Assembly: GCF_000003815.2 (NCBI RefSeq)
Contig: NW_023365789.1
Location: 95,356 to 159,355 of the forward strand
DNA from: Branchiostoma floridae
Lineage: Eukaryota > Chordata > Leptocardii > Amphioxiformes > Branchiostomatidae
Direction: 5' to 3'
DNA length: 64,000 nt
The position numbers and the translations under genes are program-made. The notes below the pieces were generated by a model, which had not been told where the DNA came from, made no database searches, and saw nothing but the letters and a program-made list of their open reading frames with translations. Positions 49,261 through 60,900 of the stretch are shown piece by piece. How positions within the stretch are numbered: the first letter of the stretch is position 1; each line of letters begins with the position of its first letter.

Positions 49261-52200
49261 TTGACGTTATTCCCCTACGTGACCTTTGAACTCCAGTGGG
49301 AGGTGGCGCCAGGTACAATGTACAAACATACCTGCGCTGCCGATACATTTTAACCGATCTAAGTTGGGGTTTTAGACAGGAATTTCTCCCTTTCTTTTGC
49401 GAATTTTACAGTTCAGTAATGACGATCTACCCTATTGTTTTACTGTCCAACGTTTACTTGTCATCATCATAACACCAGAAGAATCCAAACTTTGAAAATC
49501 TGATCTAAGTCTTACGGGTAATGTTTTATGCTATTTAAGAACTTAACATATTTACGTAGGTTAGACTCGGTCGCAGGCTAACCGACATGCTCACTCCGCC
49601 ATCTTCATTTACTGACAACACAAGTATGTACCCATAGAGAGAACGTTATCACCCTACTTGACCTTTGAACTCCAGTGGGAGGTGGCACCAGGTAAAATGT
49701 ACAAACATACCTGCGCTGCCAAAAGATGTAAACATGTTCAACTTGGGGTTTTAGACGGGATTTTTCTCCGTTTTCAAATCCACAACTTAGTAATAAGAAG
49801 CTGTGCAATTGATAAGAACATAACGATATGAAAGCACGATTAACCTATATTTTGTAATCAATAATTACTGATTAGGATGCTGTAAGTAACTAAAAAAGAA
49901 CCTCACTATCAAGCTCAAACCATACCATTTGCTGGTTTAAAAGATGGAGTTTCCTATGTTTGCATTGGATACATTGGATACACCGTCTCACACGGTGTCT
50001 AGTAAAAGATAAACAAACCTACAGCATAAGAATTGTGCCCAATTACCTACAGTTTTCACTCCTTGTGCATTATGTTGGGACGATGTGAGGAACAGTTAGT
50101 CTGAATCTGTATTTCAATCTGTTTTTTTACTGGCTCGCTTCCCTCAAAAATCCCAGCCACTACTACCTACGGGACCCAACCTCTGCTTGGAGAATACCGT
50201 ATCCATACTTGTTCTTTAAACGTCAGTGGAAGGTGGCACCAGATACAAAGTACAAAGATAACGGCCCTACCCTGCCAAAGTGGCAAACACGTCACACTAT
50301 AGGGGTTTTCGACGTGACTTGTTCAACTTTGATGTTAGTTAATAATGACGAGCTTTTTGATAATACGTAACATCAGGATTTGAGGACTGAATGCGGTAAA
50401 ACTTTTATTTGTATTCCCAATGATAAGTCGCATCTTATGGCATGTTCGTTACAAACACTGATACTTGAATCCCCCAATACTAGCCTCTGCCCACTCAGTC
50501 ACGTTGCGTATAACGTGACTATTGGATAGTCACCTACCTTTTTTTTACTTTGTTAATATTAATCTTTTTCCTTTGTCAGGACAGATTTAATTTATAGACA
50601 ATCTGCTTTTGTTTGTCATTAGATCAGTCAAAGTCAATACTACGCGTCTAACTTGCGGATTGGGCATGATGGTTTCCATGGTACCCATTGGCAAAAACAC
50701 CCAACATGCATGTAGCATTTTGATTTAAGATAAATCAATGGATAGGCAGGGGACCTTAATATCTAACTATTCTGTGTTAAAGTGAAGAGTTTGCTATCGC
50801 ACAGAAAACTTATTATCAGTTCTCATCGAATCGCGCAAGGTCTTTTTGAAAAGTGAGTAACTCAAAACTGCAGCAAAAGAAGGTAACGATTACTCACGGC
50901 TTTAACACTTGGGTGGTGCAAATTTGGGTGAAACCTTCTTCATGAATTGTTCTTCTCCGCTCAGTAACTTTACACACTGTTTGCTCCACGTAGACGTGTT
51001 TTTTCAGCACATGCGCCTCGCCCTAAAAGTAGAATTTCCCCTCGTGTCACGTGAGATATTAGAGCGTGGGTAGGCCTTTCTGCCTTTTGCACGATGATTC
51101 AACTTAACTTTTTAACACATGCCGGAGTGAAACATATGACCTTGTTTGACCACAAAAGTAGAAATACAACCATTGTAGTGATGATTGATGGATATTACTT
51201 CTCTGAACCGATCCAAAAAAAGCATTTAGATGGATATCAAACTCACCTGTTGTGCTTACGTGTTACTGCTGACCTCTGACCCCCGGGAGGGTGTTTACTA
51301 CGTACGGTGTGGACTTAACGAACGTGTGAGGTGATAAGGTAAAGGTTGGGCCATTGTGCAGTGATGCAGGAGGGGCTATCCCCATAACGCTATCAACAAT
51401 TTGGCCCAAATGGTGCCTGTTGTTGTTACAGACCCTGTGAACCCCAAGAGGGTGTGGGCTTTACAAGCATGTGATGCGATCAAGAGAAAAGTTCACTTTA
51501 CGTTTGCTGTGAGGGAGAATCAACAACATTTATCATTTTTTTAGATGCAGTAGCGGCACCTATCGAAAACATACGTGGCTATTTGGATAATGGTTTGTCG
51601 ATATCTAACAGTTACTTCACAAAGAAGAACAGATTAAGTTAAGTAGACGTAAGACATGTAGTACTAAGATATAGTTTCCCAACTGTTCTTCTTGTCAGTC
51701 CTTTGTCAACGATTAATTGGGTAGCTTTTCGTCCGCAAAATTCAATAAATTCTTAAAATAGAGTCACCTGTTTTGCCCATGTGCCCATAGTGACCTTGTG
51801 AACTCCATAACGGTGTTTACTAGGTACGGTGTTGACTCAGGTAAATATTGAGAAGACTTTATGTGAGGTTAATATCTCAAGCTTGCTGGAGGAATGTTTT
51901 TCAACACATTACGTACTACAAACGGAATACTAGTTAGTTATAAGAAAGGTAAAAAAATTTATTGCTTTTAATAAATGGCACTTTGAACATAAATACCATA
52001 TTAGTCAGTAAAGTAGTGTATTAGTTCACCCTTCGTGCCCATGCAACTGCGCCCCTTATCAGCCATTACTCAACCGTTAGTTTGTCAAGCATACAGCTTT
52101 ACGTCCTTTACAGCCAGAAAAATCAATAAATACCTTCTAAGTATAATCACCCTGTGCCCATACTGACCTTGTGACCTCCACACCGGAGTTTACCAGGTAC

Positions 52201-52390
52201 GGTGTTGACTCAGGTAAATATTGAGGTGACCTTACGGCCGTATGTGAGGTTAGGAACTTATGCTTGTTGGAGGCATGTAATTTCGCAACATTTCAACATT
52301 TTTCCTACAAACGGAATACAAGTTCGTTTCAAGAAAGGTTAACTTTTTAATTTCTTTTAATGAATGGCACTTTGAACAAAAATACCATAT
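49260..52390. repeat. Second copy of the core-repeat array within unit 3
   Basis: Cores near 49280 and 49660 restart the series already seen at 42680-45310, followed by the 50210 core, the inverted repeat at 50508-50529 and the small ORF at 51094. Unit 3 therefore contains part of its flank twice. Confidence 0.75.
51007..51054. promoter_or_regulatory. Decayed NRF1-like palindrome plus E-box module (block 3)
   Basis: GCACATGCGC (one change from the palindrome) at 51007-51016 and TCACGTGA at 51047-51054, with the 40-bp spacing preserved. Confidence 0.35.
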
Positions 52391-52396
52391 TTGTCA

Positions 52397-52477
52397 AGTA
52401 GCTAGGTACAAACCCTGCCCAGCTAGGTACAAACCCTGCCTGGCTAGGTCCCATCCTGCCTAGCTAGGTCCCAACCG
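52397..52477. repeat. Short array of a 20-21 bp CTAGCTAGG satellite
   Basis: About four units of GCTAGGTACAAACCCTGCC and GCTAGGTCCCATCCTGCC. The same satellite is longer at 63740-64000. Confidence 0.88.
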
Positions 52478-52479
52478 TG

Positions 52480-53930
52480 TACTGCAGCCAGTAGTATCTC
52501 AGTGAATAAGTCGCACCGGGTAAAAGACTACTGACCCTACATGAATTTTGACCGTTTGGGAAAAACAGATTCTGGTAAACTCAATATTATGCTGACTAGT
52601 CTCGTTACCAGGCTATACTGGGCGGGCTTTTTGTGGCCAATAATGCGCTTTTCTGTTTTTCATGGCGTATTAGTTTTATATGTACCAATTTTCTTGCTGG
52701 CCGAATTCATAGAATACTAGTACGAAGGCCGCCCACAATCAAAGCTAACATGCCATCAGAAAATAAAATACTCGTAAAGCAGTAAACTAGTTGGTAAAGT
52801 CTGCGTGAGTGGAGCCAATGTATTAGAGCTGGTCTAACTTATCTTGTACAACATTGGTGTGTTACGACTTGCGGCGGTTTACTGGTTATAGTATATGGTG
52901 TGGAGAACAATGACGACCCACCTTAAAGGACTCCTACATACTGGGTGGATAGATGGGTAGATACAGAGTGTACCTGTTTAAAGATTATGCATCATACATC
53001 AGGGTTACATATGATACTTTGTCATGAAACTCTAACTCATAAAACAGTCACCAGCCGTCATTTTTACCCAATTTTATTTACCACGTCACACGATTAACAT
53101 GCAAAATAAGCAGAATGAAGAATGTAGACAGTTACCAAATACTAAATCATTTTAAGTGCCATTAGATTATTAATTACTTTTATGTATACATTATATTATT
53201 ATTGTATTACTTTCAACCAACACCAAAATTATTCAGTTAAGAACTATATAACACTTCAGTGTTTATCGTTGGTAATATAAAATCGATTAGAATTTTTAAC
53301 TGTTTTATGTATTTCAATACATCATGTAGATTCCCAAATATGAACTGAAACTTCACTTTTCGTTTACTGAATGTATAGAAGTCAATGAATGGAATGCAAT
53401 TACTGCAGAATACTAACCATATGCAATTCAATACTATAATCTGACCTATGTTGGTAATTATAGATAGAACAAAACATCCATAACAGATACTTACGACAGT
53501 GTGCCTATCAAGTAGCAAATAATTATGTTCATAAGTTGATGATATGATCAAAACTGAATCATTCTACACCTCTGTTTTGCCATTTTGTGGTGACCACCAC
53601 CTTACACATTGTTCTTAAAATGACAATGATATGATTATATATGACATCGTATAAGCTGGATTTTCATGATAAGATATAGTGAAGGGCAAGTGGATTATTT
53701 TGACAGCTTTTAGCTACATCAAGTCTTTTTTTTAATTCTATGTAGTTGACTTCTTAAGATGCCACAAAACCAAACAAATCAAACTCAATTAAAAACTTTC
53801 ACATCAACTTACAGATCTAGAACAATCCTCATAGCGCTACCTCGAAATTCAATTCAGAATAAACCCTCATTTCATTATCAGTACGGAAGTTCGCACATCA
53901 AGTACATTTTTCAAAGATCTACGTGTATTT
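52480..53930. other. Intergenic region 3' of gene D
   Basis: The part at 52760-52880 resembles 17700 and 35715. The rest is AT-rich and shows no supported exon. Confidence 0.4.
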
Positions 53931-54419
53931 TACAAACACATGTGCCAAATGCTAGGAGTAGGCTATAACATGCGTCTGAGATTACACCCTATGACCATTC
54001 ATATTATAGCATTGCTATTGCGATGTAGACATCAGCCCCTTCATAATCTATTTGCACTGTCTATCTACATCCATCAATGTGTACACCTTTTGTGACAAAA
54101 TGCCATTATTTGCAAAGTTCCCTATCAAACGAGAAATAGCCTGTCAGTCTAGATATTAGTTTACACGCTATAATTGTATTGATAATTAAAGTGGATGATA
54201 ACGTTGCTTCGGTTAATCATGTAGGTCAACTTAATTCATATCTTATTTTGCCTTCAGCCTTTTCAAATTTCGAATTCAACGACCACTGCCGCCTTCTTTT
54301 TGATCAACACTGATGACCAATCACACCAGAACGTAAACTCGCGAGAGTTAGGGGCACGTGATCCTGCGGATACTTGTCGTCAGCGATTAGTCAAATGTGC
54401 CGATTGTTGTTTCGGTTAA

Positions 54420-55234
54420 TCACTTAGCCTTCGGCCTCTTCACAAAAGAATCTATCATCCTCACCAACTCCTCAAACAGCGCCCCCTTCCACGGGTCCTC
54501 GTCCTGACCTTTGGCCATGTTGATGTAGAGCAGCTGCGCGAAGGGGATGGACATGGGCCCGGGCGGCGGCCATGTTGTCTTCTCCAGCATCACGGGGATG
54601 ATGGGAGTGTTCAGGTTCCGCGCAAGCGCAACTTCGTCCCGGCAGTTCTTGGACTCGGCGTATGGGGGCGTCACGCAGCTAACAACGACCTGGACATGAA
54701 ATACGCAATAACATAATGATGATGTTAGATACCAATCTCATGTGCTGTAGAATAGTGTAGATGACTCTGGTAAATCGTTGTGTTCACAGATAACTTACCG
54801 AGAAAATTTTATCCTGCGCAAAGATTATCATCTGATTTGTTTAATATATTTCCGTGCCCTACATGGGCGTCTGGTTGCCAAATTAACGTTACTATTGCAT
54901 AGTATATACTGTATACTCACTCACTCACTCTGTCTCTCTCATTCACACTCACTCTCACTTCCTCTCTCTCTCACTCACTCACTCACTCACTCACTCACTC
55001 ACATGTATCACTCACACGCACAAACAATCTCAATTCTCTGTGGACATTAACCCTGGCATGTATCCGTACCTTTGCCCCCCTGATGCCCTTGTCCATCATC
55101 TCGTACAGACTGTCCCCTCCCCCCATCTGCTTGATGTCCATCCAGCAGCTGTAGCCTCGCTCCTGCAGGCGATCGTGCAGCAGCAGCACTTTGTCCTGGT
55201 GGTCCCACTGGTACGACAGGAAAACCGCATTGTG
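54420..55234 (-). CDS. Gene D TIR domain, two exons
   Basis: Exons 55234-55070 and 54689-54420 encode residues 552-695 with AVFLSYQW, WMDIKQMGGGDSL and SKNCRDEVALA (Glu625 in the candidate catalytic place). It is almost identical to the gene A TIR, including the intron microsatellite position. Confidence 0.87.
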
Positions 55235-58200
55235 CTACAGAAAAAGAAGGCAGGTTAACATTGTCATGGTGTTCCCACTGGTACGACAGGAAAACTGCAT
55301 TGGGCTGCAGAAAGACAAGGTATGTTAACTGTAATGGTTTTATGTTTCTGTAGATTCTGTGCCTTTGGGAATAGTCTCCATTGGCTCCCTTGCGTGCTAG
55401 AAATACTCACATTTGGTCTATCAGGGCGAGTTAATTGCCAAGGAGTGTCTCCTTGGCCTCTTGGCCGGCCCTCTTTTGAGTCTTCAATTGCAACTAAGCA
55501 ACTCATCTGGCGATTTTTATCCCTGTTTTACCAAATCGATATTTCTAGGAAGACAATAAGTCTGTTACAGACTCATATGATATGGAATTTTGAATTATGT
55601 CAAATTTCGATATCAAAGTCCCTACTTTGAGTGAGAACAGCGGGTATCGTAATGTCTATGGACATAATTCGAGCAATACAGTGATAGGTAACTACAAGTA
55701 GCCCTTATGAAGATTGTAAGATTACATATTAATACTTACTTCGGTTTTTGTCACGTCCGACCGGACCATCGGTTCAACCCGAGCAGTGAGTGCCGAGGTC
55801 CTAGAATCGCCCTTCTTAATCGCCATTGCACCTTCAGGCTGGAAGCAAAATGTTGACAAGTTAAGAGGATGTTAATGCAACTGTTTTAATTAGCTCCTAT
55901 TGTTTTAAGTTAGAATTCAATTCAAATCTCTTTACTTTGCACAACAATTGTATCAGTGAAAATGTATGGCAATGTATTAACAAACAAAGGTACAGTCTAA
56001 CACCACGCATACACAGGAGGTAACGTTTTGTCGAGGGGAGGGTGTGTGTGTTAGCGCGCTAGCGACAAATCCCAAGTGCCAGAAAGTTCCATACGTAGAC
56101 TGTTGCGGATGGGATTGTATATTCTCTCATATATAGCCACTCCAACTGTCCGTTCGAATATCAACATCGTCGCAACATGACACATGTATACGTAGAAAAA
56201 CCTGCTTTCCAATGAGATCTCTTATCGTCTAAAAAGTTTAGTGTCACTGACGAAAGGTAGTGGATTCTGCCTGAAACGTCTGACCTTTTCCAAAATCATA
56301 TCCAGTTGCTTGAGTAATGTGCTATTTGGCGTATCTTATCATCTGGATGTCTAACCTTCATCGATAAAACTTCATCATGTATTTCAACTTGGCTAGTCTA
56401 AAGATTACAACTCAAAGCAATGTTCGCATGAAAAAGTGTGTACTGCCTGTATTTTCTTGACGTCATCATCCTGTTTCTGCGGTGGTTCTGTCACTGTTAG
56501 GCGGCCCAATCTCCTTTTCACGTTTTCCGTTTCTGCAGGGAAAATACTCATTTCTGTACACCATCGTCATGAAAAGGACAACAACGATCATCACTACTAC
56601 CAGCCCAAGGCCCATCAGACCCTTAGCTTTCACCAAATTCACAATGTATATATGAGACGATTGCAAACAGCGACAATCATTGATGTAAAACATATAAAGT
56701 TGCAACAAAGACTTTTTTAAAAGTCATTACTAGTATCGACACTTGTAATAGTTCAAAGGAGAAGGTAAGCAAATTAGCTTATGGTAATATAATGTGTAAC
56801 GAATCTTCATTGATGGAAGCAGGCCACATCTGAATCCTTCTTTGTGTGTCAGATCATGTGTACATCCAAACACTATCCCCCAGTCATGAAGACGACGAAA
56901 CGGCACTGACCTTTCTCAGCATCCTGTTTCAGGAAAGACAGTATGAAAAATAAGGGACGGCCTTTTAGAAATATAAAATCGTATCACTTTGGTGACAGCT
57001 ATGGTTGGCAATATTAACCAATCTTTACCATATACGTTGATATACACAAGGAACGCTGACTTACACCCTAAAAGCTTTCAGCATCCAAGACCATGTGAAA
57101 AAACATTTTCGTTGAAAATCAGAAGCACATAGCTTACATATAGATAGTAACCTGTCAATCAGAGCAAAGTAGGAAGTTATTTATTTAGACTTTGAATATA
57201 ATCGCTACAATATTACCGATGATGATAACAAGAAGTAGGAATTTTTTCACGTTTGAATAGATAAGATGAGACTATGGCTCATTGGTAATAATTGACGGCA
57301 CAAAAACTGATCTGACCGTAGCCGTCCTGGTGATCTGGTCTGCCAGCTGGTGCAGGTCCAGGTCCCTCAGACACCGCTCCAGTCCAGCCAGGCTGGCAGC
57401 AGGACCGGCTCGCTCTCGCCATCTCACCAGAGTCTCGTACATCGGCTCGTCTGGACTTTCGGTCTAAATATATCATAATGGACCTCTTAGAGGTGTATTC
57501 CTAGCCAGTATTTCAGATCGACTTAAGAGAAATGTCATGTAGAATCAATTTATCTAAATACTGCAAATGAAAAAATGAAGAAATGTTTTACAATGTACAT
57601 TTCCTTCCGTTAAGAACACAGTGGAATACATGCTATTTAATAGAGTTAGATGCTTTGATGACCTATTACACAACTACTATATGCTGCAAAACCAACTGCG
57701 CATCTAAACTAAGACTAACATGAAATTGGAAAATGATTATTAGTAATTATTGATGTCACCCTAATAAGTCAAAGTTATTTGAATACTGAAGGTACCTCGA
57801 TGTCTTTAATCTCCTGTTTGCTGAAGCCTAACTCCCGGGCGATGGGTCTCCACTGGTTCTGTCCTACCTTCAGGGACAGTCGGTTAAAGGCTTGACGGAG
57901 TTCTTTATCTGTGGAATAAGGGGTTGGTGCGTGTGCAATATGTTTTCAGTTCAATTCAGTTCAGTCATCCTTATCAGGTGACACTATAAAGTCCTTCCAG
58001 TAATATAAACCATACAATTTTACACATTCTCTGCCCTAAGCATTATATTTTAGCTATCTAAAAATATTGATCATTAGATATGTATCAATATTATGTCTAA
58101 TCACCTTTACTTGTGTCCATTCTCTCTGCAGTTTGGTCCCTTTGTTGGCTGACTTGTTGCTCCATCCGGGCACTTTTCTCCCTTCTCTCCCGTAACTTCC

Positions 58201-60340
58201 TCTCCAGTTCGGTCTCTGCAGCGGGCTCCATGATGTCAGGTTGACGTGATGCTGTTTATAGTATAAAAAATTATGTCTTAGTTACATCCTTTCGCCATGA
58301 ATATTAGACACTAAAGTTCGTGTATGAACTTGGACTAGGAACCAACACTGAGCAAATACTTGTAGACACGTTCGTTTTTGACAATGGGCCATTTTCAAGT
58401 TTTAATTTGCTTTGAAGTTTTTGCTTCGTGTAGCGGTTCCTAAAAACAGACGACATTATTTAACATTCAAACAGATGATGAGGCACAATTCAAAGAAAAT
58501 TAAAAAGAAAAATGTCATTTTTGGACATTCAAGATGGTAATAATTCTAGCTTGTATCTTTAATTTGGTTGTTTTATCTAGATCTGTTCTGATTATTACAG
58601 CTGGCCTTTGATACCTGTTTGCAAACGTGTAGTTGTTCTCTTATGAGGCAAGATGATACGTTATCATTCAACGACTATTCAGAACATTAATAGAAATTTA
58701 ATTACCGACCCTTAACAGGTGCGACTTGTACATTTGCGACATGGACTTCACCAGTTCCTTTTCCTGCTGCCAAGCCCTTCCCCTCCTCCTCCCGTCCAGC
58801 TTGTTTTGCTCCTTCTGTAGCAAACGATTTACAACACATAACAAGGATATAACTAAAACAATAAGTGGTAGCATGCTCAAAATGTCAACAAGAAAAAAAC
58901 TAGCAGAAGGCTGTCAGTGCAGTCTTCTTAGCAACAACGTACATGAAGGGTAAATGCCGTGCACATTTTGAAATAAAAGTATCAGATGTAGCAAAAACAG
59001 TTCATTTTGTGTGTGTAGATGTAGATTTAGAGTAAAAATAGAAAACATCAGCAACCTTTCTCTTTCCACCCTAATTGTTTAAATATACTTTAGTAGTTGT
59101 AACCAACATTTTTCCTGTATCATGATTTAACCAAACATGCCTCACCTTTCTCAGCCTCCTGTTTCAGGAAGGCCATGATGGCGCCGGTCCCTTGTTTACA
59201 CACATCCTGTGGAGGGTAAATCAGGGGGTTTCCGGAAACATCCAAGTCCTTCAGCTTGTCTGCTCGGTGAAGGGCGGTTGGGAGCCTGGTGATGTTGTTG
59301 TTCCTTATGTCCAGTTTCTCCACGGCAGGGAGTTCACACAGGACTTCTGGTACCGTGTCGAACTTGTTGTTCCAGAGTTGGACCTCCCGTAGGTTGTGCA
59401 GGTGACTCATGGTGCTCGGCAGGGTTCTGAGGAGGTTGTTTTCCAATGCCAAGAACCACAGGTGTTGTAAGTTTCCCACTTCATCTGGGACCATGTCAAA
59501 CTTCTGTCCGACGCTTTGTCCAGCATACAGTTTCTCCAGTGTCTTCAGCTGCAGCACCTGTCTGGGGAACTCATCAAACTGACAGCTGTTGACACTGAGA
59601 GTCTTCAGCCTGGCAAGTCGTGTGACGTCATCGGGGAGACGTCTTATGGGGTTGTTACCGACACTTAACACCTCAAGGTTAGGGAGCGAGCACACCCCTG
59701 AGGGTACCTCCATCAGCTGATTACCATAAATGTACAGTTCTCTCAGTTTCTGCAGCTTTTCCACACCAGGAGGGAAGGTGGAGAGCTTATTGTTATAGAC
59801 ACTTAACTCCTCAAGGTTAGGGAGCGAGCACACCCCTGAGGGTACCTCCGTCAGCTGATTACCATTAATGTACAGTTTTCTCAGTTTCTGCAGCTTTTCC
59901 ACACCAGGAGGGAAGGTGGAGAGCTTATTGTTACCGACACTTAACACCTCAAGGTAAGGGAGCGAGCACACGCCTGAGGGTACCTCCGTCAGCTGATTAT
60001 CATGAATGGACAGTAATATCAATTTCTGTAGCTTTTCTATGCCAGGAGGCAAGTTGGCAAGTTTGTTATGATAAACGTACAGATGTGTCAATTTCTGCAA
60101 TGAACCTATCGCCTGTGGCAAACTTGTCAGCATGTTGCTATAAGCGTCCAAACGGTAAAGTTTCTGCAGACGGCCGATTGCTTCCGGGATGCTGGTTAGT
60201 TTGTTTCTGGACACATCTAGAAACTCCAGGTCAGTAATATCAAACACCTCCTCCGGGATGGACGTCAGACCCTGGTTACTCAGGTCAAGTTTCAGGCGAC
60301 CGTCGACGGTCTGAGGCTGGAGGTTCAGGCCTGCCGCCAT
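54420..60340 (-). CDS. Gene D: LRR - (TM/coiled coil) - death domain - TIR locus
   Basis: Exons in transcript order are 60340-59146, 57908-57796, 57463-57317, 56923-56911, 56532-56447 (or to 56444), 55838-55740, 55234-55070 and 54689-54420. With the LRR exon (phase 1) spliced directly to DD exon 1 the product is 695 aa. Layout: LRRs 1-398, DD 399-485, linker to 551, TIR 552-695. Two additional exons, 58910/58874-58706 and 58251-58105, join each other and the DD in phase but not the LRR exon, so they may belong to a second transcript from an internal start. The DD is clearly diverged from those of A, B and C, while the TIR is nearly identical to gene A. Confidence 0.75.
54914..55002. repeat. 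(TCAC)n microsatellite in the TIR intron of gene D
   Basis: Same repeat and position as in gene A, but with fewer repeat units. Confidence 0.93.
55262..55309 (-). pseudogene. Relic duplicate of the start of the gene D TIR exon
   Basis: Just upstream of the TIR exon a second CTGCAG acceptor is followed by sequence reading NAVFLSYQWEHHDN before similarity ends. It is a partial local duplication with no donor and is absent from gene A. Confidence 0.7.
56911..56923 (-). CDS. Gene D candidate 13-nt micro-exon (DAEK)
   Basis: GATGCTGAGAAAG lies between CTGAAACAG and GTCAGT, with the same length and phase role as in gene A. Two coding changes relative to A keep the frame. Confidence 0.5.
57317..57908 (-). 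CDS. Gene D death domain, two exons
   Basis: Exons 57908-57796 and 57463-57317. The first half reads FNRLSLKVGQNQWRPIAREL and the second LVRWRERAGPAASLAGLERC. The exon structure is that of the A, B and C death domains, but the sequence is substantially diverged, indicating an older split. Confidence 0.85.
58105..58910 (-). CDS. Gene D extra exons: hydrophobic segment plus coiled coil
   Basis: One exon ends at 58706 (donor GTAATT). Its acceptor is either 58910, after CTGACAG, or 58814, after GCTACAG. Alternatively it starts as a first exon at the ATG at 58874, reading MLPLIVLVISLLCVV and then NRLLQKEQNK, which looks like a signal anchor followed by a charged helix. The next exon, 58251-58105, encodes ETELERKLRERREKSARMEQ, a likely coiled coil, and joins the DD in phase 1. 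From the 58874 start a 402-aa TM-CC-DD-TIR protein results. Another start is MEPAAETE at 58224 or so. The LRR exon is out of phase with this exon. Confidence 0.5.
59146..60340 (-). CDS. Gene D exon 1: about 16 LRRs
   Basis: The exon is 1195 nt and phase 1 at the donor. It begins MAAGLNLQPQTVDG and lacks the same three LRRs as gene C. Repeat variants are LYVYHNKLANLPPG, SIHDNQ, YINGNQ and YIYGNQ. The cap reads GAIMAFLKQEAEKG. Confidence 0.86.
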
Positions 60341-60429
60341 GTTGGATAATTCCTGCATAAGGTACAAAGAAACTGTAGATTTGATTCCCGCAAACGCGCA
60401 TAGCACGATATGCAAGCACGAAAGAGGCA

Positions 60430-60470
<41 letters not shown>

Positions 60471-60590
60471 ACACACACACACATACACACACACACATAC
60501 ACACACACACATACACACACACACATACACACACACACACACCTCTATGATGGTGATGACATGCATCGTATTAGATATTAGTTCTGTATC
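60341..60590 (-). promoter_or_regulatory. Promoter-proximal region of gene D with a long (CA)n
   Basis: The (CA)n run is 60430-60540, the longest of the four genes. The conserved flank is cut off near 60585 by unrelated DNA. Confidence 0.35.
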
Positions 60591-60900
60591 TATATCTGTA
60601 TCTATATAGCCGGTATAACCGCCGTCCGGCGTAACACACCAGCTTCGCAGGCACGCGGCGCGGCAGCAGCTGGTTATATTACACCGAACGACCCGTCACA
60701 TCTAACGTTTGCATATCTATCTGCAAGCGTTCTTTAAAGCTATCTGGAGAAGATGCCCCTACTGTGCTTGGTGACAACAAATTCCACTCTACGATAGTTC
60801 TGGGAAAATACGAATTAGTTACATACATCTTACGTTGCTATTTCAAGTCTTCAGTCCAGAATTGGCTGGCACCTGTTCATATGGTAAAGGTATACGCCGT
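60590..60900. other. Unit-4-specific insertion upstream of gene D
   Basis: Starts with CTATATCTGTATCTATATAG and a GC-rich stretch (CGGCGTAACACACCAGC), and includes ATTCCACTCTACGATAGTTC. It replaces the block conserved in the other three genes and is probably a dispersed repeat of unknown class. Confidence 0.45.

Noticed and set aside
53237-53551. 104-codon hydrophobic minus-strand ORF
   Set aside because: AT-rich DNA, no family signature, no counterpart in other units.
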